DNA of 64,000 bases from Allodiplogaster sudhausi (Eukaryota; Nematoda; Chromadorea; Rhabditida; Diplogasteridae), in contig CALZFC010000270.1 of the NCBI GenBank assembly GCA_945643635.1, forward strand, positions 672,501-736,500. The letters run 5' to 3'. Positions 43,784 to 56,800 of this stretch are shown piece by piece. The notes under the pieces were generated by a model, which ran no database searches, was not told the origin of the DNA, and was given only the letters and a program-made list of their open reading frames with translations. A program made the translations under genes and the position numbers. Numbering within the stretch: position 1 is the first letter of the stretch; every line of letters begins with the position of its first letter.

Positions 43784-46700
43784 GTTACTCGGCGAGTCTT
43801 CATCGAGAATACTTCTTACCTTTTCGCGAGTATTCAAAAACGGGGCGATCTTGTTCAAGCATTTCCACTGTTTAATGATCAGCGAGAGAAAAAAAAGAAG
43901 CAAATGTGAATATGTTTATTGATAAGTGGAGACAATTTTTTTCCTTTATTGCGTACATACGCATTTATGTACATACATATATATATATATTTTTTACTTT
44001 GCACAAATGCAAATTTACAATACATATTTACAAACCGATACATATGTACATACGTACATACTTGTACTTTTAAAGTACATCCATACATTCATTTCCGGAC
44101 ATTTGCTGGCAAGTCTCTTCTAATTCGCTCTCTCTTTTGAATGGCTCTGCCACTTCCTTTCTCTTGCTCCATTTCTCATCCTTTCCTATGCGCTGTCCTA
44201 TTGCCAGCCGAATCGTGTGGGCCACTTTTGCTCTCACTTTTGACTCTCTCTTTCTCTCTTTCTTTTTGTCTCTCTTTCTAGCCCTCTCTCTCTCTTTCTA
44301 TCCTTCTTTCTCTCTCTATCTATGTCTCTCTCTCTCACTCTCACTCTTTATCTCTCTTTCTCTCTCTTTCTTTCTCTCTACCTACTTACCAGTTTACAAT
44401 TTCATTCTTCCGTGCTCGAACCCTCTCACTCCTAGACGATCGATCGTCTCCACGTCAATCGCTCGCGCCAACTTGCCGATTCTCATTTTATTTCACTCTC
44501 TCTCTCTCAGTCTCTCTCTCTTCACTCTCTCTATTTCTCTCTATCTTTCTGTCTCTCTCTCTCTTCTCTCTCACCCTTTTCTATCTCACTTCTCTCTCTC
44601 TATCTCTCTCTCTCTCCTTCTCCCTCTCTCTCTCTCTCTCTCTCATTTTCCTCTTCTTTGTTGCAAATTTGAAGCGATATGTTTTTCTTTTCAAATTTTT
44701 TTCTGTACGTCATTCTTTTACAAAAGTTCAAGACACATTTTATTTGTCGCTAACGTAGCCAAAAAAAATTTGCTTGCTTGTACATTTTTACTACATATAT
44801 ATATACATATGTATGCACACACATAAATACCGTTTGTTTGTAATTTCTAAGCTGTGTACAAGTGCGCAATTTGGGGAAAAAGAATAAATAGTGTTAAGCT
44901 GGACTGTTGTATATTCTTTGATGCTCACACGTGTCCTATGCCCACTCGGCATATTAGTCATACCTATTGCCTCTCTCTCTCTCTCCCTCTCTCTCTCACT
45001 CTCTGTCTCTCTGTCTCTCCGTCTCTCTTTTCTCTATCACTTTCTCTCTCATTTTCTCTCTCCACTCTCGTTTGTGATTTCTTCCCTTGTCTCTTTCTAA
45101 GAACCATAATTGTCATCACTTCAATATATATTACCTAGATATCTAGGGCGGCGTAGTAATGACTATGAGATAGTGTGAGAGGAAGTGAGTGAGAAGGATA
45201 TAGAGAGCGAGGTAGGTTGACAGTCGAGACAGTCCGAGCGTGAACAGAGCGAGTGAGAGAGAGAGCGCGAGAACCAGAGAGAAAGAGAAAGAGAGAGAGA
45301 GAGAGAGGCAGCGAACGGAGAGAGAGAAAGAGAAAGTGAGAGAGAGAGAGAGAGAAAGCAGAGTTCGGGGCAGCTAATTTCCACTGATAAGCTAGAAGGT
45401 GTGTGAGCAGAAGAAGCAAGCAGGGTAGAGTGTAGAAGATGACATGGAAGAGAATAAAAGAGAGAAGGGTACAAAGGGGTGTTAAGAAAGGGAGAGCGAG
45501 AGACAGACAGAGAATGAGAGAAGGAGAGAGAGAGAGAAGAGAGAGAAAGAGAGCGAGAGACAGACAGAGAATGAGACGGAAAATGAGAGAGAGAGAGAGA
45601 GAGAACAAAAGTAGGTGAACGACTCGCTAGTCGCAATCCGAGCGAGAGAGAGAGAGGTGTAAAAGTCAGAGTTCGCATCTCTTACCTTTCTTATCGGTTG
45701 GCGTCAGCAGGAAGAGGGCACTTCTGATTCTCTCTTTTTCTCTCTCTCTCGTTCTCTCTCTCATTCTCTCTCGTTCTCTCTCTCTCGTTTTCTCTCTCCT
45801 CCTTCTCTCTCCTCCTCTTCCCACTGTCACCAATCCAATCGGATTCGTCCTGGTTTTCTTGAAATTCGCGTTCCTAAAATTGCCTCTTTTTTTAGGATCG
45901 TACTATTCATTGAAATTGCTTGATAAAAAAAAAGATATCAATTGAAAAAGGATGATTTTCCGTTTCCTTTAAAAACAAATATTCTTTTTTTTATTTTTTT
46001 TATTAATTATTTTTGTCTTCATGCACAATTACGTGAGCCTTCTCGTCTTTGCATTATAAAGAGTTATATGTATAGTACATATTTTATTTCCATTATTCTA
46101 TGAAGTGCTTGTTTTTTTTTAATTATTTTATCCTTCATATAACGTATCTTCCCCTTTCGTCGCCTAAAACATACTAGACTTTGAATACCATGGAGACACC
46201 ATCATCCTTCTTCTTTTTTTCTGCTCCGTTGCTCGGAGCTACGAATTTTTGCCTTATTCTTCTTCTTTTTTCCGATGTCATATTTCTTCCACTGTCCCTC
46301 AAGTTGACTCTCTCATTGTGTTACTTTTCCTACGTGAAGAAACTATGGATATTTAACTACCCAGATTATATCATATTTCATTTTATTACATAAATGACAT
46401 ACTCAGGCTTGTTCGTATGCTGGCTAGAAATAGCCGTGGTATTCATTATAAGCTGGAAGGAATTTCAGCAATAGAGTGTTTGATGACATCTTCGATATCG
46501 CGGGGATAATTTCTGGGTAATCTCCGGGGGATTCTACCTGTTTTAACCGTGTTTTTGATACTGTTAAGATAGATGTCCGTAAGAGATTTACGATCTTGTT
46601 TTAAAATGAATCAATCCACAATCTCGTTATCTGTTTCTCTCTCCCTATCTCTCTCTCTCTTCGTCTCAAATGTCCCCCTGTGTTTCTCTATCTTCGTCTC

Positions 46701-46885
46701 TTTTTTTCCTTTCACGTTCTCTCAATCTATGTATGCGCTACTTCACTATGGTTTCATTCTCTGTAGCTTGCATTCTTTCTTTATTCCAGACTCGATGACA
46801 TCGTTCGTCCAATGCGAGAACGACATGTAAAGAGAGCTGCTGAGTTCCAGCAATTCACGCTGCATTTTCACGCCCAACTCTCGTC
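43784..46885. repeat. Gene-free; large CT then GA repeat block
   Basis: No gene is supported. CT tracts lie at 44235-44380, 44496-44645 and 44970-45065, GA tracts at 45175-45350 and 45490-45655, and CT again at 45735-45815. Long Ser/Leu open frames here are artefacts. ACATATGTACATACG-like palindromic AT repeats lie near 43960-44060. 45830-46880 is AT-rich with nothing recognised. Confidence 0.75.
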
Positions 46886-46957
46886 AGCAGCGTGGCGCAG
46901 TGGAAGCGTGCTGGGCCCATAACCCAGAGGTCGGTGGATCGAAACCACTCGCTGCTA
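46886..46957 (+). tRNA. Initiator tRNA-Met (CAT)
   Basis: 72 bases with complete cloverleaf pairing. Acceptor AGCAGCG pairs with CGCTGCT and ends in A. The anticodon stem has the three G-C pairs of initiators (CTGGG/CCCAG) around CCCATAA, with CAT at 46918-46920. The T loop is ATCGAAA instead of TTCGANN, the hallmark of eukaryotic initiator tRNA. It ends 19 bp before the start codon of the CDC50 gene on the same strand. Confidence 0.97.
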
Positions 46958-46976
46958 GCTCACTTTTGCTGGCGTT

Positions 46977-47788
46977 ATGCCAGACGTCGATGACGACATT
47001 ATACGCGTGCCGAGGAGGCGGCATAAGCACAAGCCCGTAGGTAAGTGCGCCTTTCTAAACGTGTTTACTTTAATTGTAAGAGAACGATACCTAAATTGTT
47101 GAGAAATCAATAAATTTAACAAGAAAATTTTTTCTACCACGCAACAAATGAATAAGTATACTTCAGATAAGAAGAATATTATTTGCATATTGATTTCCTA
47201 TTGTTTTTTATTAATTAAAAAAATTAATTAATTAATTAATTAAAAATTAAAATTAGTAAATTGAAAATAACTAATTAAAAATTAATTGATTAATTAATTA
47301 ATTTATTTATTTATTAAGTAATTAGAATACTTAATAAATTAATTTATTTATTAATTTATTAATTAGAATCCGCGTGGCGGCAGCAGCGCCTGCCTGCGTA
47401 TCGGCCGGTGCTGGACGCGCGATGCGCGTGGCCACTGACCCTGGTCATCGGCGTCGTCTTCTGCGCCATCGGCTCGCTGCTCCTCGTCGCTTACGCAAAG
47501 TGTTAGAGAGAGAGAGAGAGAAGAGAGAGAAAGAGATTTGTACTTAATTGGCTGGCTAAGTGATTTAATTAATTAAGTCCATTGCAATTACTTTTTATTT
47601 ATATTTTATTGATTTGGCTTTATCTTGTTTTGTTCGTCCATTTTTTTGTTCTTTCTCTCCCTCTTTCGCTCGCTGTCCTATCTCGCTCTGCTGTCTTTCT
47701 CTCGTTCTCCTTCTCTCTCTCACTCTCTCAATCTCTTTCTCTTTCTCTCTCTCTTCCCTCTCTCTTTCACACTCTCTCTCCCTCTCAC

Positions 47789-47821
<33 letters not shown>

Positions 47822-50800
47822 ATCCCTCTGCAGCCAAAGAAGAAGTGATCGACTACACGGAGTGCCGCTCTTCCGACGGCATTCACATCGGCAGTACTCT
47901 CAACACGTCGGCACCGAACGCGCCCAACATCACGTGCATGTACAACATTGAGCTCAAGACCAACTTCACGGTTGGGCATTTTGGTTTCTTTTCTTTCTTT
48001 TTTTACTCTCTTTTACTCTTTTTGCTCTATTTAGTAGTTTTCATAAAGTGTATTATTTTAATAATAAAAAAAAACATCATGACTAGCAAATGTTACAATA
48101 TGAGAAGATCGTTTACGGTAGAAAGAGACAGAGAGAGAAAGAGAGAGAGAGATAGAGAGAGAGCGCGCGAGAGAGATAGAGAGAGAGAAAAAAAAGTTTG
48201 AAAGAGAGAGCGAGAGGAATTGAATTATCGAGATAAAATCACTGAATACCTTGCATCAGGGCAACGTGCGCTTCTTCTATGGCCTCGCTGGCTTCTATCA
48301 AAATCTACGCCTCTATGTCAAGAGTCGCAACGACGAACAGCTGTAATTTATTCTTTACTTTTTTGTTACATGAATTTTATTTAGTTATTTATATAATTAC
48401 TATTATCAATTATGGCTAAATTCCTTCCTGATTTATTTGTAAACAACCATTCTTTTTATAAACTACGCCAGTAGCTGATCGCTTCAACCAATCGCATTTT
48501 CCTTAGAAGATATAGTCTCGCATCGAACTAAAACCACCGTGCAGTAAATGACGGCACAAAAATGCATAAAATTCAAGAATCTATTATATTTAATCATAAT
48601 AAAATGAACAGTTTAAAATTTTATCCATGTTAGCTAATTAATACATAAATTAATATTTTTTAATTAACCAGATTTGGCGACCTGAACAAGACGGATGACT
48701 GCGCGCCGCTTGACCGGCGAGACGTCGGCGGCGGCCGCCTGCTGCCCATTGTGCCTTGCGGACAGATTGCAGACTCCATGTTCAACGGTACCGTATGCAC
48801 ACTATAAATAAAGAGCACATTATAAATACGGATAATTAGGCAGCACACTAAAAATAAAGATCTAATCAAGAATGATTTCACCTTATTGTTCGTAAATTAT
48901 GACCACACACAGAAAAAAATGTGACGCACAATTAATGTTCCATCCAAAATTGTGACCAAAAATGTGACACGCAAGCGGCCGCCGAAGAGAATTGTGACAA
49001 CGGATGTCACATTTTGGTGGCAAGGAGGGACGAGGCGATGCGAGAACAGAAAATGTGACATTGTACCACTTTCGACCATGTTTAAAAAAATATTCGGAAT
49101 CATCATTTGAACGGAACGTTTAATTTTCGGAAGAAAATCTCGGGTTAACAAACACTTAAAACTTATCCTTTTTTTATTTCATGTTTGTAATATTGAATCG
49201 CTTTTTGATATGACATTTATAACGTGTAAGCGTAGCGATTCTGCTCTTTTGTTTCAGTTAGAAAGCGAGAGTCCCCGGGCCGCGTAGTTAGCCAAGCTGC
49301 TCTTTGTGCTCTCGATCAACAACTGGAGACTCAACTTCTAATAGTAAGTAATTGAAAAGTTTAACTCATTCATCCCGCTATTGATATGAAAAAGCTGATT
49401 TGTTAATGGTTATTCTTGCAAGTTTCTATTGCAGTTTTTATTCCCTTATTGTTAGCACTTTTGTCTTCTTTTCTCACGAATGAGTGATAAAATTAACATT
49501 ATTAAATATGCTGAATATGCAACGTTGTTCTTTTATTATCAGGCTAGCCCTTCTTGTCTGCGATTGCTGGAACTAGACAGCGTGTCGGCGCGCGCAGCAA
49601 GATCAAATTCTTTCGACATCCGAGCGTGGTTTGCTTTTAATTCTTTTCTTCATAAGTTGATACATCTGTTAATTGATGCTGCCATTCTTCCCAACGAATT
49701 TAAATATTTAATGTGTTTTCTCTTTATTGGTACATTAACTATCGTTTATATTTCATGTTGAAATTCGTATACTTATTTCAGCAATTTTATATTTTCAGTA
49801 TTTCTCTTGCCCAATCCACCCAACAACCGCGCACCGCGCAGCTTCAACGCTTAAGCTGCTGCATTTTTGTCCAGGTACGATAACTTTTCAGACTCGTCTA
49901 ACAACTTTGACTTTTAAATAAGTTTCGTTCGTTTATTGTTCTTTAAGAGTACAAAAAACTCATTTTCCCACACATTGAAAAGTTTGTTCCGAACATTTTT
50001 TTTCCTTGTTCATTTGTTATTACCTATTCCACGTTTATTATTTTTCTTAACTTTGAAAGCAGGATAATACAATTCAAAAGATTTTAAATATAAATAATGC
50101 GTTGTTTAGAAAATCGGTACGCACTCTTCCCCTGACTTCCTACCGGAGCTGGAAGACATCGCATCTCCGCGCAGACCGCGCTTCTGCCATCTGAAGCTGC
50201 CGCAGACTTGCGAAGGTTCGTTATGTTTATATACATTGTCTAGTCTTCAATTCTAGGGTAACGTGGTTAGAAATTTGTAGTTGTTATTATCAGGGAATAG
50301 AAGCCACTGTCGATGATCCTAAATATTAGCAAGGTTTGTTAGCTGTTTCTGCCCATCTGTCCCTCAGGATGATGCCCAAAATTAGGAATTATTCTGTGAA
50401 ATCGACAATACCTTTTTATACCCTATCGGTTATGTAGTTAATTCAATTTCTGGGCAAGTTTCTTTTGTTTTCCAGAAAAAAAACCGTAATCAAACCAGCT
50501 CTGTATAACTTATTTAAAATAAGCGAAACTGTTCTTTTCTTGTTTCTTTCTTTTCTTTTCTAAGAAGTACCGTAACCCAACTCGATGTGTATATTTTAAA
50601 AAAAGAAAATAAATTTTGGTACGACGAATAATTAATGCTTCTTTTTTGCTCAACATTTTATACAGGATTACCATTGTATATTCTGAACTGAAATATTTCC
50701 AAATGTAAGTTTTTTCCAGGTCTCCAACAACACGCCGTCAACCACACTGATCGGAAGCCGTTCCGGTGCGACATTTGCAGCAAGGTGGGATATGATTTAA

Positions 50801-53800
50801 CTTATTTTTTTTAAATATTTAACATACCGTACTCTCGTCCTTAAACTTATCGAGTATTGGAATACTGTTGGTGCAAGTGAAAAGTTACTTGAAACCTTGA
50901 GATGCTTTTGTAAGTGCTTTATGTGACTTACAATTACAATTATCGAAGCTGTAGTTGCTATTGATTAGCGAAGTTACGCTAAGTTTAGAGAATGTAAGCT
51001 TATATCTTTTGACTTTTAAATTATATTCAAAGGTATTTATTTTCTCCCATTTCTGGGAAACTGTTCTTGATTTTCAGGAGAGTTGCCCAGAACCGTAACC
51101 TTACGAAATTTGAGCGAATTAATTCGCGAATCCGTACCAATGATTTATTTTAAATGGAAAGTGATAAATTTCTGGACAAGTTTAATTTCTTAAAGGTACC
51201 GTATCCCAATCTGTTCTGTATGTGTCTGTGCAAGTAAATTCCTTGAAGTAATTGAGAATAAGCGATTGCGTTCCTATTCAAAAGAGTAAGTTTTTTGAGT
51301 GGATTTTTCTGGGCACCTTTATGTTTACTATAAACTACCGTAACCCAACCAGTAGTTACAACTGATTGAAAATAAGCGAATCGCTCCATTGTAAGAGTGT
51401 TATTTGAAAGTTTTTACAAAGTATTTTTTTCTGGGCAACTCTTTTGTTTACTATGAACTACTGTAACACAACCCACTGGTTACAACGAATTGAGAATTAA
51501 CGAATTGCACAAATGCAAACGTGTGATTTGTATTTTTCTGTTACAAAGTTGGTTTTTAATTACGTTACAATATCCAATATTTGTTAAGCATGTTATATGC
51601 TTAAGAATATTCATACAGAAAAAAAATTCATTATTAAGAGAAAACAATATAGTTATGGAAGAAAGTTTTAGACGAAAAAAGGAATACAAGGCTGCAAGAA
51701 CTATAGAAAGAAAGAGCACATAGAAAGATAACATTGAATGTTAATATCTAATGAAAAAGGAAAACAACAAATTACAGTTTAGAATCTTAACGATGCGTTG
51801 TCCAGCGGACGTCTGCGAGGAGGAGCTTCCTACATTGGCCCACTTAAAACGGCATTGTCAACAGTCACACCTTGGAGAAAATCAATATCACTGCCGCTTT
51901 TGCTCATCTGAGTTCGGACGATTTCAAGCATGGCGGGTTCACTTGAGCCAACAACGTGAGTAGTAATTTAAACAAGTAATAACAGTACCTCACTATTGAA
52001 CATCGCAAGTCTTCTCTTCAGATCCTGCTCTGATGAGGGGTCTTTATTCCGACAGCAGCGATAGCGATGGTGCAATGGATGTGGATGTTGCTGACAATGG
52101 CAACATGGATGCCTCGTCTCTTCAAGAGGATGTTGAGGAGTTGGACGGCGACATATCTGCAACTGAGCTGGAGGAGGAGGACGATGAGAATGACGACTCG
52201 GAAGCGCTCGAAGCTGATGATTCGACCAACTTCTGCGAAACGATTAGAGCCGAGATCCTCACCTCCACAAGCCGAATTGGAATAACAGAGTCGGAAACGG
52301 ATAAAATGGTGGATCTGATTCGCCGTATCGCTAAGAACGTTCGAGCCATGAACGACTCCCATTTCGATCAGTTTATGGCGACACTGAACACCGTTGCTAC
52401 ATCATACAGAAGGAAGGCTGCGCTTCGACAAGAACAGGACTACATTGAACCTTTGCCTCGACAAATGGGGACGATGACTGTCCCCGTACGCGACTTGGAT
52501 GGGAAGCAGAGTCGTGTCGATCGACCGTGCAAGTTCTACATTGTCCCACTGAAGGATTCGATAGAAGCGGCCTTTCGGAACGTGGAATTTCAACAGGTTT
52601 ATCGCTATTTTGTGTTACATTGAAGTATATAGAATCTGTATGCTTTTCAGGTGTTAGAAATGGAGCCATTCGGAAGGGGGAATTTCCTGTCTCCACTGGA
52701 CGGGCAACGGTTTCGTGACGCTACCTCCAGAACGAAGAAACCACTACTTCCGATTGTGGTATACCTCGATGACGTTTGCCCTGGAAGTGGTCTACGAAAG
52801 GCGTCGTCTATCCACTCTCAAACCATGATGTTCTTCACTTTTTCCGGACTGAGACGGCATGCTTCGTGTCTACATAAATGGAAGTAAGTGTCAAAATGCT
52901 AAAATAAAAAAAGCAGTTCTTCAAGTAAATGCTTTAGGTTTCTCTACGCGACATCGTACGGGTCTGATCACAAGGCTTATGGCTACAAGCCTCTTCTAGA
53001 AAGCTTCAAGGTGCCGTAATATATTTGAAGTAAAATTTTTAAAAAAGCGTAAAAGTTGTAAATAAAGATCAACAATTAGTTTAACTTCTTAGGTAGAGTT
53101 GAACGTACTCTACGAAAACGGAATCATGGTGTCGTGGAGAGGGCGAAGCGTTGTCGTCTACCCTTGGCTGCACTCGGTTCTTGGTGATAACCTGGCACTA
53201 AACCAAGTCCGCCAGATGCAGACGTGCTTTTCCGGAGGTTTCCCTTGCCGTCACTGCTTGACCAACTACCGCGACTTTGGAGCCGTTCACCTAGAGAAGG
53301 ACTGCCAATTACGGACTTTGGCGTGGTCGGTTCCTTTGTCGTTGATCGGAGATAGGATGAATTTAAGCGATAACTTAAGGTATCAAGCGAACGGCCCTCC
53401 TGCTTTTGGCGTGATGGGGGATTCGCCACTCAACGGCATTACGGGATACCACGTGTCGGAGGATGCCTACTGTGATATCGCCCACGACTTGTACGAGGGC
53501 GAGAGCTGCCGTCTTCTAGGAGTGGTCATTCGGGCCATCATTCGGAATGGACTTCCGCTCAAGGATATCAACGATAAGTTATGTGCCTTTGCTACTGGGC
53601 GAGTCGACAGCAGCTGCACAATCAACCCAATCCCGGCCGATGTTTCGCAAGGTGACCCTGTGTCCGGGCAAAAGGCAGCCGACACAGCATTTCTCATTCG
53701 GCTCGTCCCATTTCTCTTCCCGTTGGACGTAATGGTTGCGGAACCTGAGATCCGGCTTCTGTTCCAGCGCTTTTCCGAGTTGAGTCGCCTTCTCTGCTCA

Positions 53801-56800
53801 TTCGAGTTGACATCTGGCGACATTGATTTGGTACGTTCTACGGCCGAGGAATACGTGTCTCTTGCTTGGCGAGTTGTCCCTCTGGACATTCCGCCCTCTC
53901 GCGCAGCTGCAGCCCATTCGTCCAGGCCCATCTACAAGACGCACGCGTTGCTGCACTATGCAGCTGCGATTCGTTCTCTAGGGCCAGTTGGACAACTGAG
54001 TACTCTGCAATTCGAGCAACTGAATGCGTACGTCAAGCGACGGTCCTACATTACAAGGAACTTCACGTGTCTGCCGTGCACGTTCGCAACTCACATCCAG
54101 CGCACTCTTTGGGCACTACGTCTTCAGAAGGAGGTGGAATTCGTTCCCGGAAAAGGAATCGAGCAACATCAAGTGTCAGCGCTCGCACGGGCAGTTCTGA
54201 AGGAACGACGGGTGAAGTGCACTCTCCTACTCCAGCATCACGGGACACTCTACAAGTCGGGAGACATCGTTTTGCTGAACAAGAGTAGCAGCTTTGTTCC
54301 TGCCCAGATCGATTGCTTCGCATTCACGGAACAAACATGGAAGATCGTTGCAAAGATCGGACATCCCGCTCGATTTGATGACAGCAGACAATGTTGCTTC
54401 TTCACCGCATCTGGAGCGATCACAACTGTCTTTTTCAAGGAACTTTTTGATCCACTGCCTCTTGACGGCTACCCCGAGGGAAATGAGACCGCTTTCATGC
54501 CAAGACACGCCCTCTGCCACTGCTAGAATATTTTCGTTATTTTCTCTTAGCAATAAACAAATACTTTGATCTGAAGATCAATATTTCAATTTATCCCGTT
54601 ATTTACGACGGCTCACGAATATGTGATCATTTGCATGATTTATTTCCTAGTTAGTGTGATCTTTAGCGTTAGACCCAATGCGTCTAACCATTCTGTTGGA
54701 AGCGGGTGCTCCTGAGCCCGAGTGTTTGGGCGAAGAGGACTGCTACTTCGAGACCATTGCACAAGTCAAGCAATATGTGAGTACACGGACTGGCTCCCCT
54801 CTGACAAATGTCAGGCTGCAGCTCAACACTCCTCAGCGTATGATAGACGTTCACCCCTCTCAAGTTGTTGCGGCGCCACACGCACATTACATAGCAACAG
54901 GAAGCTTACTCGAGGTTTACCGATTGCCTATCTCTCTAAATGAGTATATTTTTACGTGGATCACTTCTCAGAGTCCGGCAACTTCGACTACGATGAACAG
55001 CCAGGAGCTATCCCTCTCGATTTCTTCCACATTCCTGGCAAAAAATGAGTCCCTTTCGCCAACCAATCCGACTGCGCTCTCGTGGGAGAAAAACGCAGTT
55101 TTTCCTGATGATACTCGAGCGGAGCAAGGTTATACTAAAATGAATGCTCATATCTTAGATTCATGAATTTTCAGTTGATGTTGAAGATGCTAACCCTTGT
55201 GAGAGAGAAGTCGACAAAGATCGCGATCTTGAAGAGCTTGGAGGTAAATCATACTCAGATTGTAAGCGCAGCTAGTAATTCATTTAATTTACTTAGCGAT
55301 TTCTCATCCCTCGACACCTCAAGTTCGCTCGGAGTCACCGTTGGTCAGAACTCCCTCGGCAGTTCCAGATCGGACGATGTACACAGGCAGGCCTTTAAAT
55401 TTCTGTTTAGTAAACTGCACTTTTGTCTGTTGTATCCTTTAGTATGCAAGCAAAACTCGGCGCAAGCAGATTTCTAATTAATTTTCCTTTTAAACAAGTA
55501 AACGTATGCGTTTAAGACCCCTTCTACCATCGTCTGAACCAGCGCCTTTTGAAATGCAGCTTTGAGAAGTTATTGGTTGGCAAGCAAGGAGCTCCATTCC
55601 TCAAGAGGCTACAAGATGACCCGTCGTATGACATTTCGGACGACAGGGTTGGCCGCTGCCTGCTTACGAGAAGGATCGCCGACTTTCTGCTGACATACGC
55701 TGACACGCTAGTTTTCAACTCTTGAACAACTGATATTTTACCGCACTTTTTTAGCAGAGAAAAACCATCCCCGAAAGAGACGCGGAGCTTCGTTACGCAT
55801 CTATTCGCAGGATACCCCAACTGTTCTATAGTTAGCAACCTTTTTTTCTACACAACAGTTTTTAACTGAATGAAGATCATTATGAAATTTGAAAGACTCG
55901 ATAACGCATTGCTAGTTACCTGAATTTTCTCTGATGTAACTACAGAAAGCATTTCAGGATGCCTTCATCGACAGCCACAAGGGACTTGTCGAATGCCGCG
56001 TTAGGCGGGTCAGATCTCTTCTTGGAAAAAGAAGCTTGCTATCACAGCCCATCAGAGAGTACAAGAAGAAAGCAGGCAGCCGAGAGTGGCTTGCTTCTTC
56101 GGATAACGAGGAGGAGAGAGAAACTGACGATCATTTAAATGTCAGTTAAAGCTCTACAAGATACTGTTATATTTTGAAAATTAAAGGCATTACAAAACCT
56201 TTTGTTTAAGCGAATTAACAACTTGATACACGGCTCTGTCGAGCACCTCGAACTCCTTAAGCAGAAGAGGTTTTTGTCTCTCGAGTCTTTAAAGTTATAC
56301 AGATATTTCATTTTGTCATATATAAGAGAGTCTTTAGATTAAAATGTAAAATTCTACTACTAGTAGCAGCTCTCTCACAAATGGCGATATATAATTTTTT
56401 TTAGAAACTGTCGTATACGCTTTTGCCAGAACAATCCTCCGCGAGCAACAATGACACGTTACTCCTTCTACGCGCAGTCCCGTTACGTATGTGATTTTTT
56501 ATTTGTCGGATTTTGTTTTACATTTAAATAATTTGTCTATACTTACATGAGTTATTTCTTGCTCTATGGCTTGAGTTTAGAACAAAATTTTTGGAATTCA
56601 CATTAGACAAATATACTTTTGAATTTGCTTGCAGATTGTCGATGACTTCATCGCGTCAAAGTGCGCTTCCGCGGGAGACTTTCCACGGAGATTGCAAGAG
56701 AAGATTGCGCCGGCAATGTCTCAGCGTGCCCTGCGCGTAATATCCGAAGCGAAGAGAAGATCTCTTGTTGAAGCGAACGCCTTCCCGCCTGGAACAAATG

